56,121 nucleotides of DNA from a virus: the IMG/VR virus record IMGVR_UViG_3300037507_003763, positions 1 through 56,121 of that record; one strand, 5' to 3'. The position numbers were made by a program, and so were the translations under genes. Shown piece by piece: positions 32,839-40,445 of the stretch; within the stretch, counting starts at the first letter, position 1, and each line of letters starts with the position of its first letter. A model generated the notes under the pieces. The model did not search any database. It saw only the letters and a list, made by a program, of their open reading frames with translations, and was not told the DNA's origin.

Positions 32839-35448
32839 TCATCCAATTCGCTTGTATGCACGGACTACCCAGTCCATTGGGAGTTGATCGAGGTTTGCGT
32901 TTACAACAAACAGCCACTTGTCCCAGTTAGCTTGTGGCTTAACCCGCTTCATTGCGAATGCGTGAGCCCACAACCTGAGGATCTTGCGGTCTGTGTATTC
33001 TTCTCCTTTGTTGATATCTGACTCAATCAGCTTACCGACAAAGAACTCAGCCCAAGAAGCTATAGTGCCTGTGCTTGTAATGGCATTATACTGTGCCAAG
33101 AGCTTGTTGAACTCTTCTGCACTACTATCCATTTCTTCTTTAGTGAACTGGACAGTGGTCAGTTTGCTTGGCATGTACGGGGTATTGCACCACTTCAAGA
33201 GCTCTGAGTACTTAGCCCTGATCATTTCTTCCCTCACATGGAGGAATTCCACAAGCAGAGGTGACTCATCGTTCTTTAGTGTGAAGTGCTGGAACCCACC
33301 AGTTATATTGATCTTCTTAGGAATTCTTGTCGTAGACCAGTACGAGTCAATCCAAATTGGATCTGCATTTGGATCCTCATGAGATACGCTCAAGAACTGA
33401 GAAATGTTCTCATAGATATCCTTTGAGGCTTCCCTGATCTCGTACGCATCTTCCATGGTGATCATGCACTGTTGGACTGCGTCAATCAACTTCTCGTTTG
33501 ATACCAGTTGGTTGCCAAGGTACGTGCCCAAGATGGCATAGTAAATGATCTTCGGCAATACGGTTGCACCAGTGCCACCAGGCAAACTCATAGATGCAGT
33601 ACGGTTCCTCTTCTCGTCTTCTGGGCTATATACATCTGCAAGCCTTATTGCTGATGCACCTGGCATTTCTTCATACTTATACTGGATCATGTTGCTAGCC
33701 AGTAGGTTGCTTAGCTGAGGAACTTTATTATTAAGCTCTTCCCAACTTACTGAAGGAACTTCACCATATACATGGTAGCAGTTCTTGATTTCCTTTGGAG
33801 AAACAGGAATCACACTCCACTCACCGAAGTCATTAGGGTTCCTGAGCAAGAACGCACAGAGAGTCTTTTGACCATCTTCGGTGTAAAAGTCACGGATCAT
33901 GACATTGATGGTGTCATCCAGGTCAAATCCACCATGGTTCTCATAGTTGGCAATAAAGAATTCACTTGGCACCACAAAGCAGTGACTTTCTTCGTGGTAG
34001 AATCCTTCATAGCTCTTGTTCTTGAACTTGAAGCCAAACAGCTCAAGGGCTTTCTTGGTCATAATGTGTGCACGGAATCCGTAAGGCACTGGCATCCAGG
34101 CACCGTTGTCTTGCTTGAATGCAAACTTGTTGGCCACAGGTTGAGATAGTGGATCAACAACTCCGTACATCATTGCAAAGCTATTGGCCTTGAGGTACAT
34201 CAGTAGTTGACTTGATTCAATTGAAAGACCAATCTCTTCAAGTTTGTCTACCAATTGGTCAATCCTCTTCAGGGTAGACCTGGTGTTCTTGTCGTTGCTA
34301 TCAGCCTCAGAGTTTTGTATGACTTGCTTCAACCAGTCGTTTGGATCACCGTTGATCATCTTGTCAACTTGATCATCAGTGCTGGACTTCAATGTGCTTA
34401 GCAAGAGGTCCTTGTCGATTATGCCTGCCACCTTATGGTAGATTGCCAAAGTAAGGTCATCAGTCTTAAGCGGTAGACGTCCATAGCTTGGCTCAATTGT
34501 TGTCCAATACCAACCATTAGTCTTTAGTTCAGGCTTGATGTTTGGAGTGAACGTCTTGATGTCGTAACCATTGATCATTTCATCCTTGACAATGATCGCA
34601 TTGCCTTTGATCAATCCGCTCGGAGTCAACACCCTGAGGCTGACAACAGTAGTTTTCCCACTCTTGACATCCTTGATCTTGGCATCAATCCATTCCCTGG
34701 ATGCATGTTTGTTATTTTCAAACAGCTTAATCGCAAAGGAACGACTGATCGCACTGATACCATCGACTTCTTTATCATCAATCCCAAGATCTGTTGGGTT
34801 CACGATATCAATGTTCAGTGTTTCTGCATACATATACGCAGCCGTCTGCCTGACCAACTCTTGAAGTCTCTTGGCCATTTTCTTGCTGTTTCCAACAGTC
34901 AGACCAATCTTGTTGAGACTATCAAGCCAGCCAGTGTTGCCTAGCACTCTGAGCACAAAGTGGAAGTCAGAAGTACTCCACCTGATAGCTACATTGTCTT
35001 TCATTGGGTTCTCAGATGGATCATAAGCCTCAGCCCCCATCTTTGTCTTCTTGAACAAAGGATGGATTTCAACTCGATACTTGGTATCACCAAAGAAGTG
35101 ATCCAGGAATGGGAATGAGTATGCGCCAGACGGATACTCTTTGTAGTCAGAGCTGCTCCTATCCCTTTCCGGTGCTTGTGTATTCGTGATTACACGGATG
35201 CTACTCCGCGGACCACTTGTCTTGTAGTGTATCTGTTTGCTTATAGTTTCCACCGCATCACCTCCTGTGGTTGTTTGTGGAATTGGTTTTGGGTTCTCAT
35301 TCATGGATGGCTCCTCCTGTGGAATTGATGTTCTAATCTTGCCTGACTTGCCTTCAGCCCTAAGCTGATTTGCAATTTCTATACTGCTCTCTGCCTGAAC
35401 TTCGAACCACATATCGGTTCCGTTCAGCTTGACGTAGTATGTTTTCAT
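32839..35448 (-). CDS. Very large phage protein, paralogue of the 851-aa protein
   Basis: Protein of 869 aa, function unknown. Shares with the protein at 16751-19306 the blocks VLTPSGLIKGNAIIVKDE, ENHGGFDLDDTIN and LRNPNDFGEWSVIPV, in the same order and at similar spacing, so the two are ancient duplicates. An acidic cluster DLDD preceded by HGG may bind Mg. Divergence is high outside these blocks. Ribosome site AAAGGAGAAAATAAA as in its paralogue. GC-richer codons than the late genes. I considered a two-barrel RNA polymerase relationship and could not support it. Confidence 0.85.
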   Translation of the reverse strand: MKTYYVKLNGTDMWFEVQAESSIEIANQLRAEGKSGKIRTSIPQEEPSMNENPKPIPQTTTGGDAVETISKQIHYKTSGPRSSIRVITNTQAPERDRSSSDYKEYPSGAYSFPFLDHFFGDTKYRVEIHPLFKKTKMGAEAYDPSENPMKDNVAIRWSTSDFHFVLRVLGNTGWLDSLNKIGLTVGNSKKMAKRLQELVRQTAAYMYAETLNIDIVNPTDLGIDDKEVDGISAISRSFAIKLFENNKHASREWIDAKIKDVKSGKTTVVSLRVLTPSGLIKGNAIIVKDEMINGYDIKTFTPNIKPELKTNGWYWTTIEPSYGRLPLKTDDLTLAIYHKVAGIIDKDLLLSTLKSSTDDQVDKMINGDPNDWLKQVIQNSEADSNDKNTRSTLKRIDQLVDKLEEIGLSIESSQLLMYLKANSFAMMYGVVDPLSQPVANKFAFKQDNGAWMPVPYGFRAHIMTKKALELFGFKFKNKSYEGFYHEESHCFVVPSEFFIANYENHGGFDLDDTINVMIRDFYTEDGQKTLCAFLLRNPNDFGEWSVIPVSPKEIKNCYHVYGEVPSVSWEELNNKVPQLSNLLASNMIQYKYEEMPGASAIRLADVYSPEDEKRNRTASMSLPGGTGATVLPKIIYYAILGTYLGNQLVSNEKLIDAVQQCMITMEDAYEIREASKDIYENISQFLSVSHEDPNADPIWIDSYWSTTRIPKKINITGGFQHFTLKNDESPLLVEFLHVREEMIRAKYSELLKWCNTPYMPSKLTTVQFTKEEMDSSAEEFNKLLAQYNAITSTGTIASWAEFFVGKLIESDINKGEEYTDRKILRLWAHAFAMKRVKPQANWDKWLFVVNANLDQLPMDWVVRAYKRIG

Positions 35449-35496
35449 TTTATTTTCTCCTTTAACTAGCCCATTGTGGGATCTATTTTCTAGTCA

Positions 35497-35539
35497 TAAA
35501 AAAAAGACCCCCCAAGGAGTAAATACTCCCCAGGGGGTC
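35497..35539 (-). terminator. Strong rho-independent terminator
   Basis: GACCCCCC...GGAGTAAATACTCC...GGGGGTC with an AAGG/CC inner bulge; on the minus strand it runs into about nine T. Ends the transcript of the 109-aa gene and insulates the 869-aa gene. Confidence 0.88.
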
Positions 35540-35582
35540 CTTTATAACAATCAACTTAGGGTAGGCCTTTACCCCAAGTCAA

Positions 35583-35912
35583 CTATTTGACGATGACCGT
35601 GTAGGTCTTGGTTGTCACCATCTGGTAGGACTGGGTGTCCTCAATCCAGGTGTTGACGCTCTTTACCTTGACGGTCCCAGTCAGCTGAGAGTTAGGGGTG
35701 CTCTTGACGAACTCCTCTGCCTCTTGCTTGCTGGTGAAGGTCTCGACCTTGTAGCTCTTTGCTACAGGAGCGAGTGCCTTCTTCTGAACCTTGGCATTTG
35801 GTGCCATGGTCCGGGACTCATCAACAAAGACATTCTTCTGCATGTGGCAGAGCTTGACCTCGTTGACGGTGGAGTGGCTCTTGTTGCAAGCCACGCACTT
35901 GATTGATGCCAT
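35583..35912 (-). CDS. Zinc-finger plus beta-strand protein
   Basis: Protein of 109 aa starting MASIKCVACNKSH (GAGGAGGACATC before the ATG). A CxxC...H/C finger (CVACNKSHSTVNEVKLCH) at the N-terminus, basic linker, then repeats of beta strands (SQLTGTVKVKSVNTW, YQMVTTKTYTVIV). GC-rich codons and a strong terminator suggest high expression. Not recognised. Confidence 0.7.
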   Translation of the reverse strand: MASIKCVACNKSHSTVNEVKLCHMQKNVFVDESRTMAPNAKVQKKALAPVAKSYKVETFTSKQEAEEFVKSTPNSQLTGTVKVKSVNTWIEDTQSYQMVTTKTYTVIVK

Positions 35913-36068
35913 GATGTCCTCCTCGGAAACCATGTTAGTGATGATACTTTTGCGGGATCATCATTGCCGCTTGCAGTCAAAGGCCTGACTGACTGATCAT
36001 GTGTTTTACAACCTCGTGACCAACGGTTGGTTCATGGACATTTAACGTCGATCCAATCAGACGGATTA

Positions 36069-36398
36069 TTAGTCTTGCGGTAGGATAATCAACTGGCTTG
36101 GCTGAATGTTGCTTCCATTCAACTTCACAAGTTGATCACGAACAGCTTCCATGTTGACTTCGTTGCCACCACAGTGCTTGTACCCAATGTCCCAAAGAGT
36201 GTCACCCGACTGGGCAACAACACTAGGAACATCACAGGTAACCTTTGACACTTGGTTCATCCGCATGCCAAAAAGTACCATGCCGACTATGATCATTGCG
36301 ATCAAAGCCACGGTCAGCTTGATGTTCTTCTTCATTTCACCTCCTTTAATGTTGTAGGGAATGTGGTTGATTACAATCGGATTAGGATTGCGTTTCAT
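36069..36398 (-). CDS. Membrane-anchored LysM-domain protein, two possible starts
   Basis: 109 aa from ATG 36398 or 88 aa from the in-frame ATG 36335. Both starts have excellent ribosome sites (AGGAGGAAAGTAATA and AAAGGAGGTGAA), so two forms may be made. After the second start comes a membrane helix (LTVALIAMIIVGMVLFGM), then a LysM domain (VVAQSGDTLWDIGYKHC ... IQPSQLIILPQD) that binds peptidoglycan. It could link envelope and virion or help lysis. Confidence 0.78.
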   Translation of the reverse strand: MKRNPNPIVINHIPYNIKGGEMKKNIKLTVALIAMIIVGMVLFGMRMNQVSKVTCDVPSVVAQSGDTLWDIGYKHCGGNEVNMEAVRDQLVKLNGSNIQPSQLIILPQD

Positions 36399-36400
36399 TA

Positions 36401-36691
36401 TTACTTTCCTCCTGTGCATCCGCACGGTAGTGGCTTGATTACCTGGTATTCAAACAAGGGCTTAGGCTTGGCGTCATTCTTCTTCTTCAACGCCTGCTTT
36501 CTTTCCCTGGTTGCTTTCCTTACTGCCTGCTCAGCTGCATCGCATACTGCGCACAGGAAGTAGTATGACTTGTTCGGTCCACGCAAACCATGGAAGAATC
36601 CTTGGCCTGCAGGTATCGAACGTCCACCAGGAACAGAGCAATCTCTTGCACTGCACCGGGCAGAATAGCTGTTTGTTTTCCTTGCTTTCAT
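36401..36691 (-). CDS. Small basic Cys-containing protein
   Basis: Protein of 96 aa: CSARDCSVPGG, CAVC and a CGCTGGK end, with a long basic helix (ATRERKQALKKKNDAK). Likely zinc- and nucleic-acid-binding. GGAGG before ATG. Its stop is 2 bp from the LysM gene's first start. Confidence 0.62.
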   Translation of the reverse strand: MKARKTNSYSARCSARDCSVPGGRSIPAGQGFFHGLRGPNKSYYFLCAVCDAAEQAVRKATRERKQALKKKNDAKPKPLFEYQVIKPLPCGCTGGK

Positions 36692-36728
36692 TACGGTCAG
36701 ACCTCCAGTCTGGTTAGTTGTTATAGGT

Positions 36729-36751
36729 GGGGTAGTTTAATGACATACCCC
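36729..36751 (-). terminator. Small hairpin GGGGTA/TACCCC
   Basis: Six-bp stem, 22 bp past the stop of the 121-aa gene. No T run. Possible weak terminator. Confidence 0.35.
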
Positions 36752-36772
36752 AGGTCAATTACCACTAATTAC

Positions 36773-37138
36773 TTAGCAATTGGTACCACACATGGCAAGG
36801 ACTTTGTGGTCGGCATCCTTAACCATGTTGTCCCATACATTTACTGCATGGAGTGTCCAACGGTATCCCCACATTTGCTCACGATAATCCCATGAGCGCT
36901 CACCCATAAGACGTACAATCTTGCCCTTATACATCTTTGTGATGTACTCAGGTATATTGTGCCTATGTGTGAATGTGTGACTGTCAGATGCACCGCATCC
37001 TGCAAGCTCCAACCAGACAGCATTACCGTCATGGCAAATGAACTTACCAATCACTTCTGCATAAGGGGCATGAGCCTCGTATGCTTTGGCTATTTCTTCG
37101 CAGGTAGTCATAAAGACCCCTGTTTGGTTTGTGAACAT
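36773..37138 (-). CDS. Hypothetical protein
   Basis: About 121 aa starting MFTNQTGVFMTTCEE (AAGGAG 11 bases upstream; ATG 37111 with AGGGG is an alternative). Core resembles a small nucleic-acid-binding barrel (KGKIVRLMGERSWDYREQMWGYRWTL in parts). Cys residues at both ends. Not recognised. Confidence 0.6.
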   Translation of the reverse strand: MFTNQTGVFMTTCEEIAKAYEAHAPYAEVIGKFICHDGNAVWLELAGCGASDSHTFTHRHNIPEYITKMYKGKIVRLMGERSWDYREQMWGYRWTLHAVNVWDNMVKDADHKVLAMCGTNC

Positions 37139-37352
37139 CTCTCGACGTTCTCCTTTCCCAGTCATTGACTGGCTTGTGGTTGGATGGGACCCCCATCCCT
37201 GGGTGGGCGTGTTAAAGGCAATTTAATGACAATAACATCCCATAGAACCCCCCTATAAATTTTCCTATATTTTTAATACTTTAGAGATTTAGACAAGTTT
37301 ATATAAGTGACTTAGGTCTCAAAAATTTTTTCCTAAAATTATGCCCTATAGG

Positions 37353-37381
37353 TTGTTTTTGATACTCACCTGTGCTAGCGT
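37353..37381 (+). promoter_or_regulatory. Candidate plus-strand promoter
   Basis: TTGTTT, 17 bp, TAGCGT with an extended TGC before the -10; TAnnnT -10 boxes are normal in actinobacteria. It would start transcription about 50 nt before the small gene at 37439. The gap 37139-37438 otherwise shows AT-rich sequence. Confidence 0.5.
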
Positions 37382-37438
37382 ATCGCCCGCTGATCAAAAG
37401 GTCGGCTAAAACCAACAAACACAATAGGAGAAAACAAA

Positions 37439-37615
37439 ATGCCACGTAAGCCCAACTACTCAATCGATGAGTCAAATCTTGCTGAGCTACATACATCACA
37501 AGAGATTGCTGAGTTCCAAGAGACATACTCAATCGGAGGCTTTGACCTGGATGACAACAGACAAGACTGGGAATGGGATTCAGACAACTACGGATACGAC
37601 GATTACAGCTACTGA
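37439..37615 (+). CDS. Small acidic protein (58 aa)
   Basis: MPRKPNYSIDESNLAELHTS, then SIGGFDLDDNRQDWEWDSD and a Tyr/Asp end (NYGYDDYSY). AGGAG 8 bases before ATG. Very acidic C-terminus suggests a DNA-mimic or protein inhibitor. It contains GGFDLDD, the same string as in the 869-aa protein; with such a short string this may be chance. Confidence 0.65.
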   Translation: MPRKPNYSIDESNLAELHTSQEIAEFQETYSIGGFDLDDNRQDWEWDSDNYGYDDYSY

Positions 37616-37672
37616 TACATTTTATTATTATATTTTAAAAACTCATTCAACTACAAAGGAACAACTACACAA

Positions 37673-38230
37673 ATGACAAATCCAACAATGCCAAATAACT
37701 TATTGGTATGTTCAGAAAAGCTTCTGAGAACAAAAACACCATGGAAGCTAGATACATCCATACTGGGACTACTCTCTAATGATCACTACATTGTGAGTTT
37801 CAATACACCTGATATGGATAATATTGAAGAATCCATAAATGATATCTCTAAGCCTTTGCGAGCATTCGTCAAAGACAAAGATATTGACAAGCGTGTTTTT
37901 ATCGGGTACGGTAAAGACTGTTCTTTGCTTCCTCTTCTTAACAAGAATCTAAACACAAAATTTGATGTTGCGGTTTTTGTCAATAACACAGAACCACAGG
38001 AAGTTTACAAGTCATTATCTAAAACATGTGTTGTTTACAATATCTTTACAAAGCCCCAGTTGTTTAACAACGCTATATCGTGGGCAAGAGTAAATCAATA
38101 CGTGGCAACAAAGCTTCCAGCGTACATGTCATCCAAAGTATCTTTGGAAGTCGCGGGATTGCTGATGTATGACTTCTACGCAGTAAACTTCTTCAATAAC
38201 ACTGAAAAGGTTCTAGTAGAGCTTAACTAG
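37673..38230 (+). CDS. Hypothetical protein
   Basis: Protein of 185 aa, alpha/beta (LLVCSEKLLRTKTPWKLD; KRVFIGYGKDCSLLPLLN; FDVAVFVNNTEPQEVY). Alternating strands and helices recall a Rossmann-like fold but no motif decides. AAAGGA upstream. Tail-to-tail overlap of 8 bp with the minus-strand gene that follows. Confidence 0.65.
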   Translation: MTNPTMPNNLLVCSEKLLRTKTPWKLDTSILGLLSNDHYIVSFNTPDMDNIEESINDISKPLRAFVKDKDIDKRVFIGYGKDCSLLPLLNKNLNTKFDVAVFVNNTEPQEVYKSLSKTCVVYNIFTKPQLFNNAISWARVNQYVATKLPAYMSSKVSLEVAGLLMYDFYAVNFFNNTEKVLVELN

Positions 38231-38519
38231 AGGGGTCTAAATCATCCCTAGTGAACTTTAGGATATTTGGTGCGCTGGCATCTAGTGATCGAACAACCTC
38301 TTCGGGAGATTGGTTGGTAAGGTCACAGATGTCAGTCACCATTGTCCATTGGTCGTGATCAAAGATAGACATAGTAAAATTATAGTCATCTTCTGTATGG
38401 ACAGTGACAATGAGATTGTCTAAGCCGTCCATCTCTTCAAACTCAAAATCTAGCTGTGGCTCAGACGCATTCTTTCTAGACTCCAGGAATTGGTTGATGA
38501 GTCTAAAAAAGATATCCAT
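38223..38519 (-). CDS. Small hypothetical protein
   Basis: Protein of 98 aa, acidic (EPQLDFEFEEMDGLDN; HTEDDYNFTMSIFDHDQW). AAGGAT before ATG. Converges with the plus-strand gene at 37673. Not recognised. Confidence 0.65.
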   Translation of the reverse strand: MDIFFRLINQFLESRKNASEPQLDFEFEEMDGLDNLIVTVHTEDDYNFTMSIFDHDQWTMVTDICDLTNQSPEEVVRSLDASAPNILKFTRDDLDPSS

Positions 38520-38550
38520 CTGTATATCCTTATCTAATTTTTAAAAAATA

Positions 38551-38587
38551 AATTGAAAAAATTTCTGGCGAAAAAATTTCGGTCGCC
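38551..38587 (-). terminator. Terminator after the coiled-coil gene
   Basis: On the minus strand GGCGA and TCGCC flank a T-rich loop and are followed by AGAAATTTTTT. It ends the recA-containing minus transcript. Confidence 0.55.
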
Positions 38588-38623
38588 GCGTTTTCAGTAT
38601 AGTAACTTAACTTTAACAATAAG

Positions 38624-38872
38624 CTATTGTTTCTTCAAACGTCTTCTTAACTGAGACAGTTCAAAAGAAAGATCGTCTAAGGCAATTGAAATGTCTGAAA
38701 CTCTTTCTTCTAAAGCTTTAATATCCAATTCAAATCTTAAAGTTATTGGAAACTCTATAATATTATCTTCTACTTCTTGACTTTCTTTTATTTTAGCTTC
38801 AAAGAATTCTTTATCTTGTTTTTGTTCTTCGTAAGCTTCCCAAAAAGCCTCTGGATCAAATTCTTCATTCAT
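38624..38872 (-). CDS. Small coiled-coil protein
   Basis: Protein of 82 aa, acidic, with a C-terminal coiled coil (ALEERVSDISIALDDLSFEL then SQLRRRLKKQ). Start overlaps the stop of the zinc-finger gene. Not recognised. Confidence 0.65.
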   Translation of the reverse strand: MNEEFDPEAFWEAYEEQKQDKEFFEAKIKESQEVEDNIIEFPITLRFELDIKALEERVSDISIALDDLSFELSQLRRRLKKQ

Positions 38873-39032
38873 CCCAAATTTCCTCTATCCACTTCTCTCC
38901 GCACTCTCTGCACTCTATACCAATTCGAGTGCAGGGATCTGTTTTTTTGGTTAAATCATTACTTATTACGTTCATTGGCACTGGGCATTCTGAACACGGT
39001 TCTAATATATTATGGATATTATTAATATGCAC
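38865..39032 (-). CDS. Small zinc-finger protein, GTG start
   Basis: Protein of 55 aa starting at GTG 39032: CSECPVPMN and CRECGEKW bracket a possible zinc site with one further Cys. Lies 9 bp after recA and overlaps the next gene, so it fits the operon. Confidence 0.5.
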   Translation of the reverse strand: MHINNIHNILEPCSECPVPMNVISNDLTKKTDPCTRIGIECRECGEKWIEEIWDE

Positions 39033-39041
39033 TTAAAAACC

Positions 39042-40034
39042 CTATTGAGATATGTTTTTGATCTTGTCCTTTATGGCAAGGAACACTTCTTCGTTTTCTC
39101 TTAGTTGATTAATTGCATTTTCTCTTCCCTGAGAAAAGAGTTCACCATCATAATAAATCCATGCACCCTTTTGGGTGAGGATACCAGTTTCGATGGCAAC
39201 GTCTAAAACGCAACCATATTCGTCAATACCTTTTCCGTACATGATTGAAAACTCGGTAACTTTCATAGGCGGAGCCATTTTATTTTTAATGACCTTGACT
39301 TTTGATACAATGCCCATTGAATTACCAGACTTGTCTTTGATATCTTCTTTCTTTCTAATATCAATTCTTACCGAGGCTGCATACTTAAGAGCCATGCCAC
39401 CAGGAGTAGTCTCTGGATTTCCAAACATAATACCAATTTTGTTACGCAATTGGTTAATGAATACTAGCAGAGTTTTATGCGTATTGGCTTGACCAACTAG
39501 TTTGCGCATTGCTTTAGCCATCATGCGAGCTTGAAGACCCATTTGAGCCGACTCCATATCTCCTTCAAGTTCCGCTTTTGGAATGAGTGACGCAACTGAG
39601 TCAATAATTACTACGCCGAGTTCTCCTGAAGAAACTAGCTTGTCTACAATCTCCAAGGCTTCTTCACCATATGAAGGTTGAGCAAAAACTAGCTCGTCAA
39701 CATCAACACCAACAGCGTTCATATAAACTGGATCCAATGCGTGTTCAGCATCGACATATGCGCACGTGATGCCCTGCTTTTGTGCTTGGGCCACAATTGA
39801 TAATGCCAAGGTAGACTTACCAGATGACTCTGGTCCGTATATCTCAACAATTCTACCTCTGGGTAAACCACCGATTCCAAGAATTCTATCTAGGGACATA
39901 GCTCCTGTTGGAACGGAAGGCCATGGTTCAAAATTCTCAGAACCGAGTTTCATAACTGAACCAGCACCAAACTGTCTTTCGATCTGAGCAATTGCTAGTT
40001 CTAATTGCTTAGAGTCTTTTTTAGAATCTGTCAT
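39042..40034 (-). CDS. recA: RecA recombinase
   Basis: Protein of 330 aa, close to full RecA length. Walker A GPESSGKST at 67-75, YVDAEHALDP, VVIIDSVASLIPKAE (Walker B), loop L1 and L2 (QARMMAKAMRKL, FINQLRNKIG...GNPETTPGG), and the C-terminal KVKVIKNK. Catalyses strand exchange in recombination and repair of phage DNA. No ribosome site before ATG 40034; the promoter lies right next to it, so the mRNA is probably leaderless. Confidence 0.97.
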   Translation of the reverse strand: MTDSKKDSKQLELAIAQIERQFGAGSVMKLGSENFEPWPSVPTGAMSLDRILGIGGLPRGRIVEIYGPESSGKSTLALSIVAQAQKQGITCAYVDAEHALDPVYMNAVGVDVDELVFAQPSYGEEALEIVDKLVSSGELGVVIIDSVASLIPKAELEGDMESAQMGLQARMMAKAMRKLVGQANTHKTLLVFINQLRNKIGIMFGNPETTPGGMALKYAASVRIDIRKKEDIKDKSGNSMGIVSKVKVIKNKMAPPMKVTEFSIMYGKGIDEYGCVLDVAIETGILTQKGAWIYYDGELFSQGRENAINQLRENEEVFLAIKDKIKNISQ

Positions 40035-40040
40035 TCGTAT

Positions 40041-40069
40041 ATTCTACCATCTCAGCAGTTATATTTCAA
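40041..40069 (-). promoter_or_regulatory. recA promoter giving a leaderless mRNA
   Basis: Minus strand TTGAAA, 17 bp, TAGAAT; the -10 ends 6 bases before ATG 40034, so transcription should begin at or next to the start codon. Leaderless mRNAs are common in actinobacteria. Confidence 0.65.
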
Positions 40070-40096
40070 CCAATAATCATGCGACGTTTACGCTGG

Positions 40097-40102
40097 TATA
40101 AT
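40097..40102 (+). promoter_or_regulatory. TATAAT box before the 51-aa gene
   Basis: Perfect -10 with no good -35; leader to ATG 40135 would be about 25 nt. Confidence 0.4.
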
Positions 40103-40134
40103 GTATCAGAACAAAAACGAAACGGATAAAAAAT

Positions 40135-40290
40135 ATGAACAAAAAAATAGACATGAACCCAGATTATCTGCGCGCAATGCATTTGTTAAAGACACGAATT
40201 AAATATCCGATTGATCTCATTAACATTTGGAGTGTATTTGGTCCTTGCGTAGAGCCTCATCCGGCAATTGAAAATTTAAGAAGAAAGTAA
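40135..40290 (+). CDS. Small hypothetical protein (51 aa)
   Basis: MNKKIDMNPDYLRAMHLLKT then IKYPIDLINIWSVFGP and a basic end. A -10 box lies upstream. It stands at the head of the late strand and ends at the late promoter. Not recognised. Confidence 0.5.
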   Translation: MNKKIDMNPDYLRAMHLLKTRIKYPIDLINIWSVFGPCVEPHPAIENLRRK

Positions 40291-40291
40291 C

Positions 40292-40329
40292 TTGACAGGA
40301 CTTGACAGCATGTGTATACTGGATATAAG
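40292..40329 (+). promoter_or_regulatory. Strong overlapping late promoters
   Basis: Two TTGACA boxes 10 bp apart (40292 and 40302). The first pairs with TATACT at 40315-40320 (17-bp spacer, ideal), the second with TATAAG at 40324-40329 (16 bp). This is the best promoter in the window and stands at the head of the late gene block; an identical TTGACA-17-TATACT occurs at 55842. Confidence 0.85.
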
Positions 40330-40366
40330 CAAGACTATAAAGTATATCCGTAAGTATAATAATAAT

Positions 40367-40380
40367 GTGTATACATACAC
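40367..40380. promoter_or_regulatory. Inverted repeat in the late leader
   Basis: GTGTAT-AC-ATACAC, about 40 bp after the start point of the late promoter and 65 bp before the first late gene. Looks like an operator for a dimeric regulator. Confidence 0.5.
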
Positions 40381-40445
40381 TGTAGCATTTGCTCATAAAA
40401 CTCCTATTCAGGGTACTATTTTATTATAGATAGAATAGAGGCTTT

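Noticed and set aside
16751-35448. Calling the giant paralogues RNA polymerases
   Set aside because: DxDD lacks the Gly of DxDGD and the RNP-like block comes after, not before, the acidic block as in two-barrel polymerases.
37439-37615. GGFDLDD shared by the 58-aa protein and the 869-aa protein as homology
   Set aside because: Seven residues of simple composition with no other similarity.
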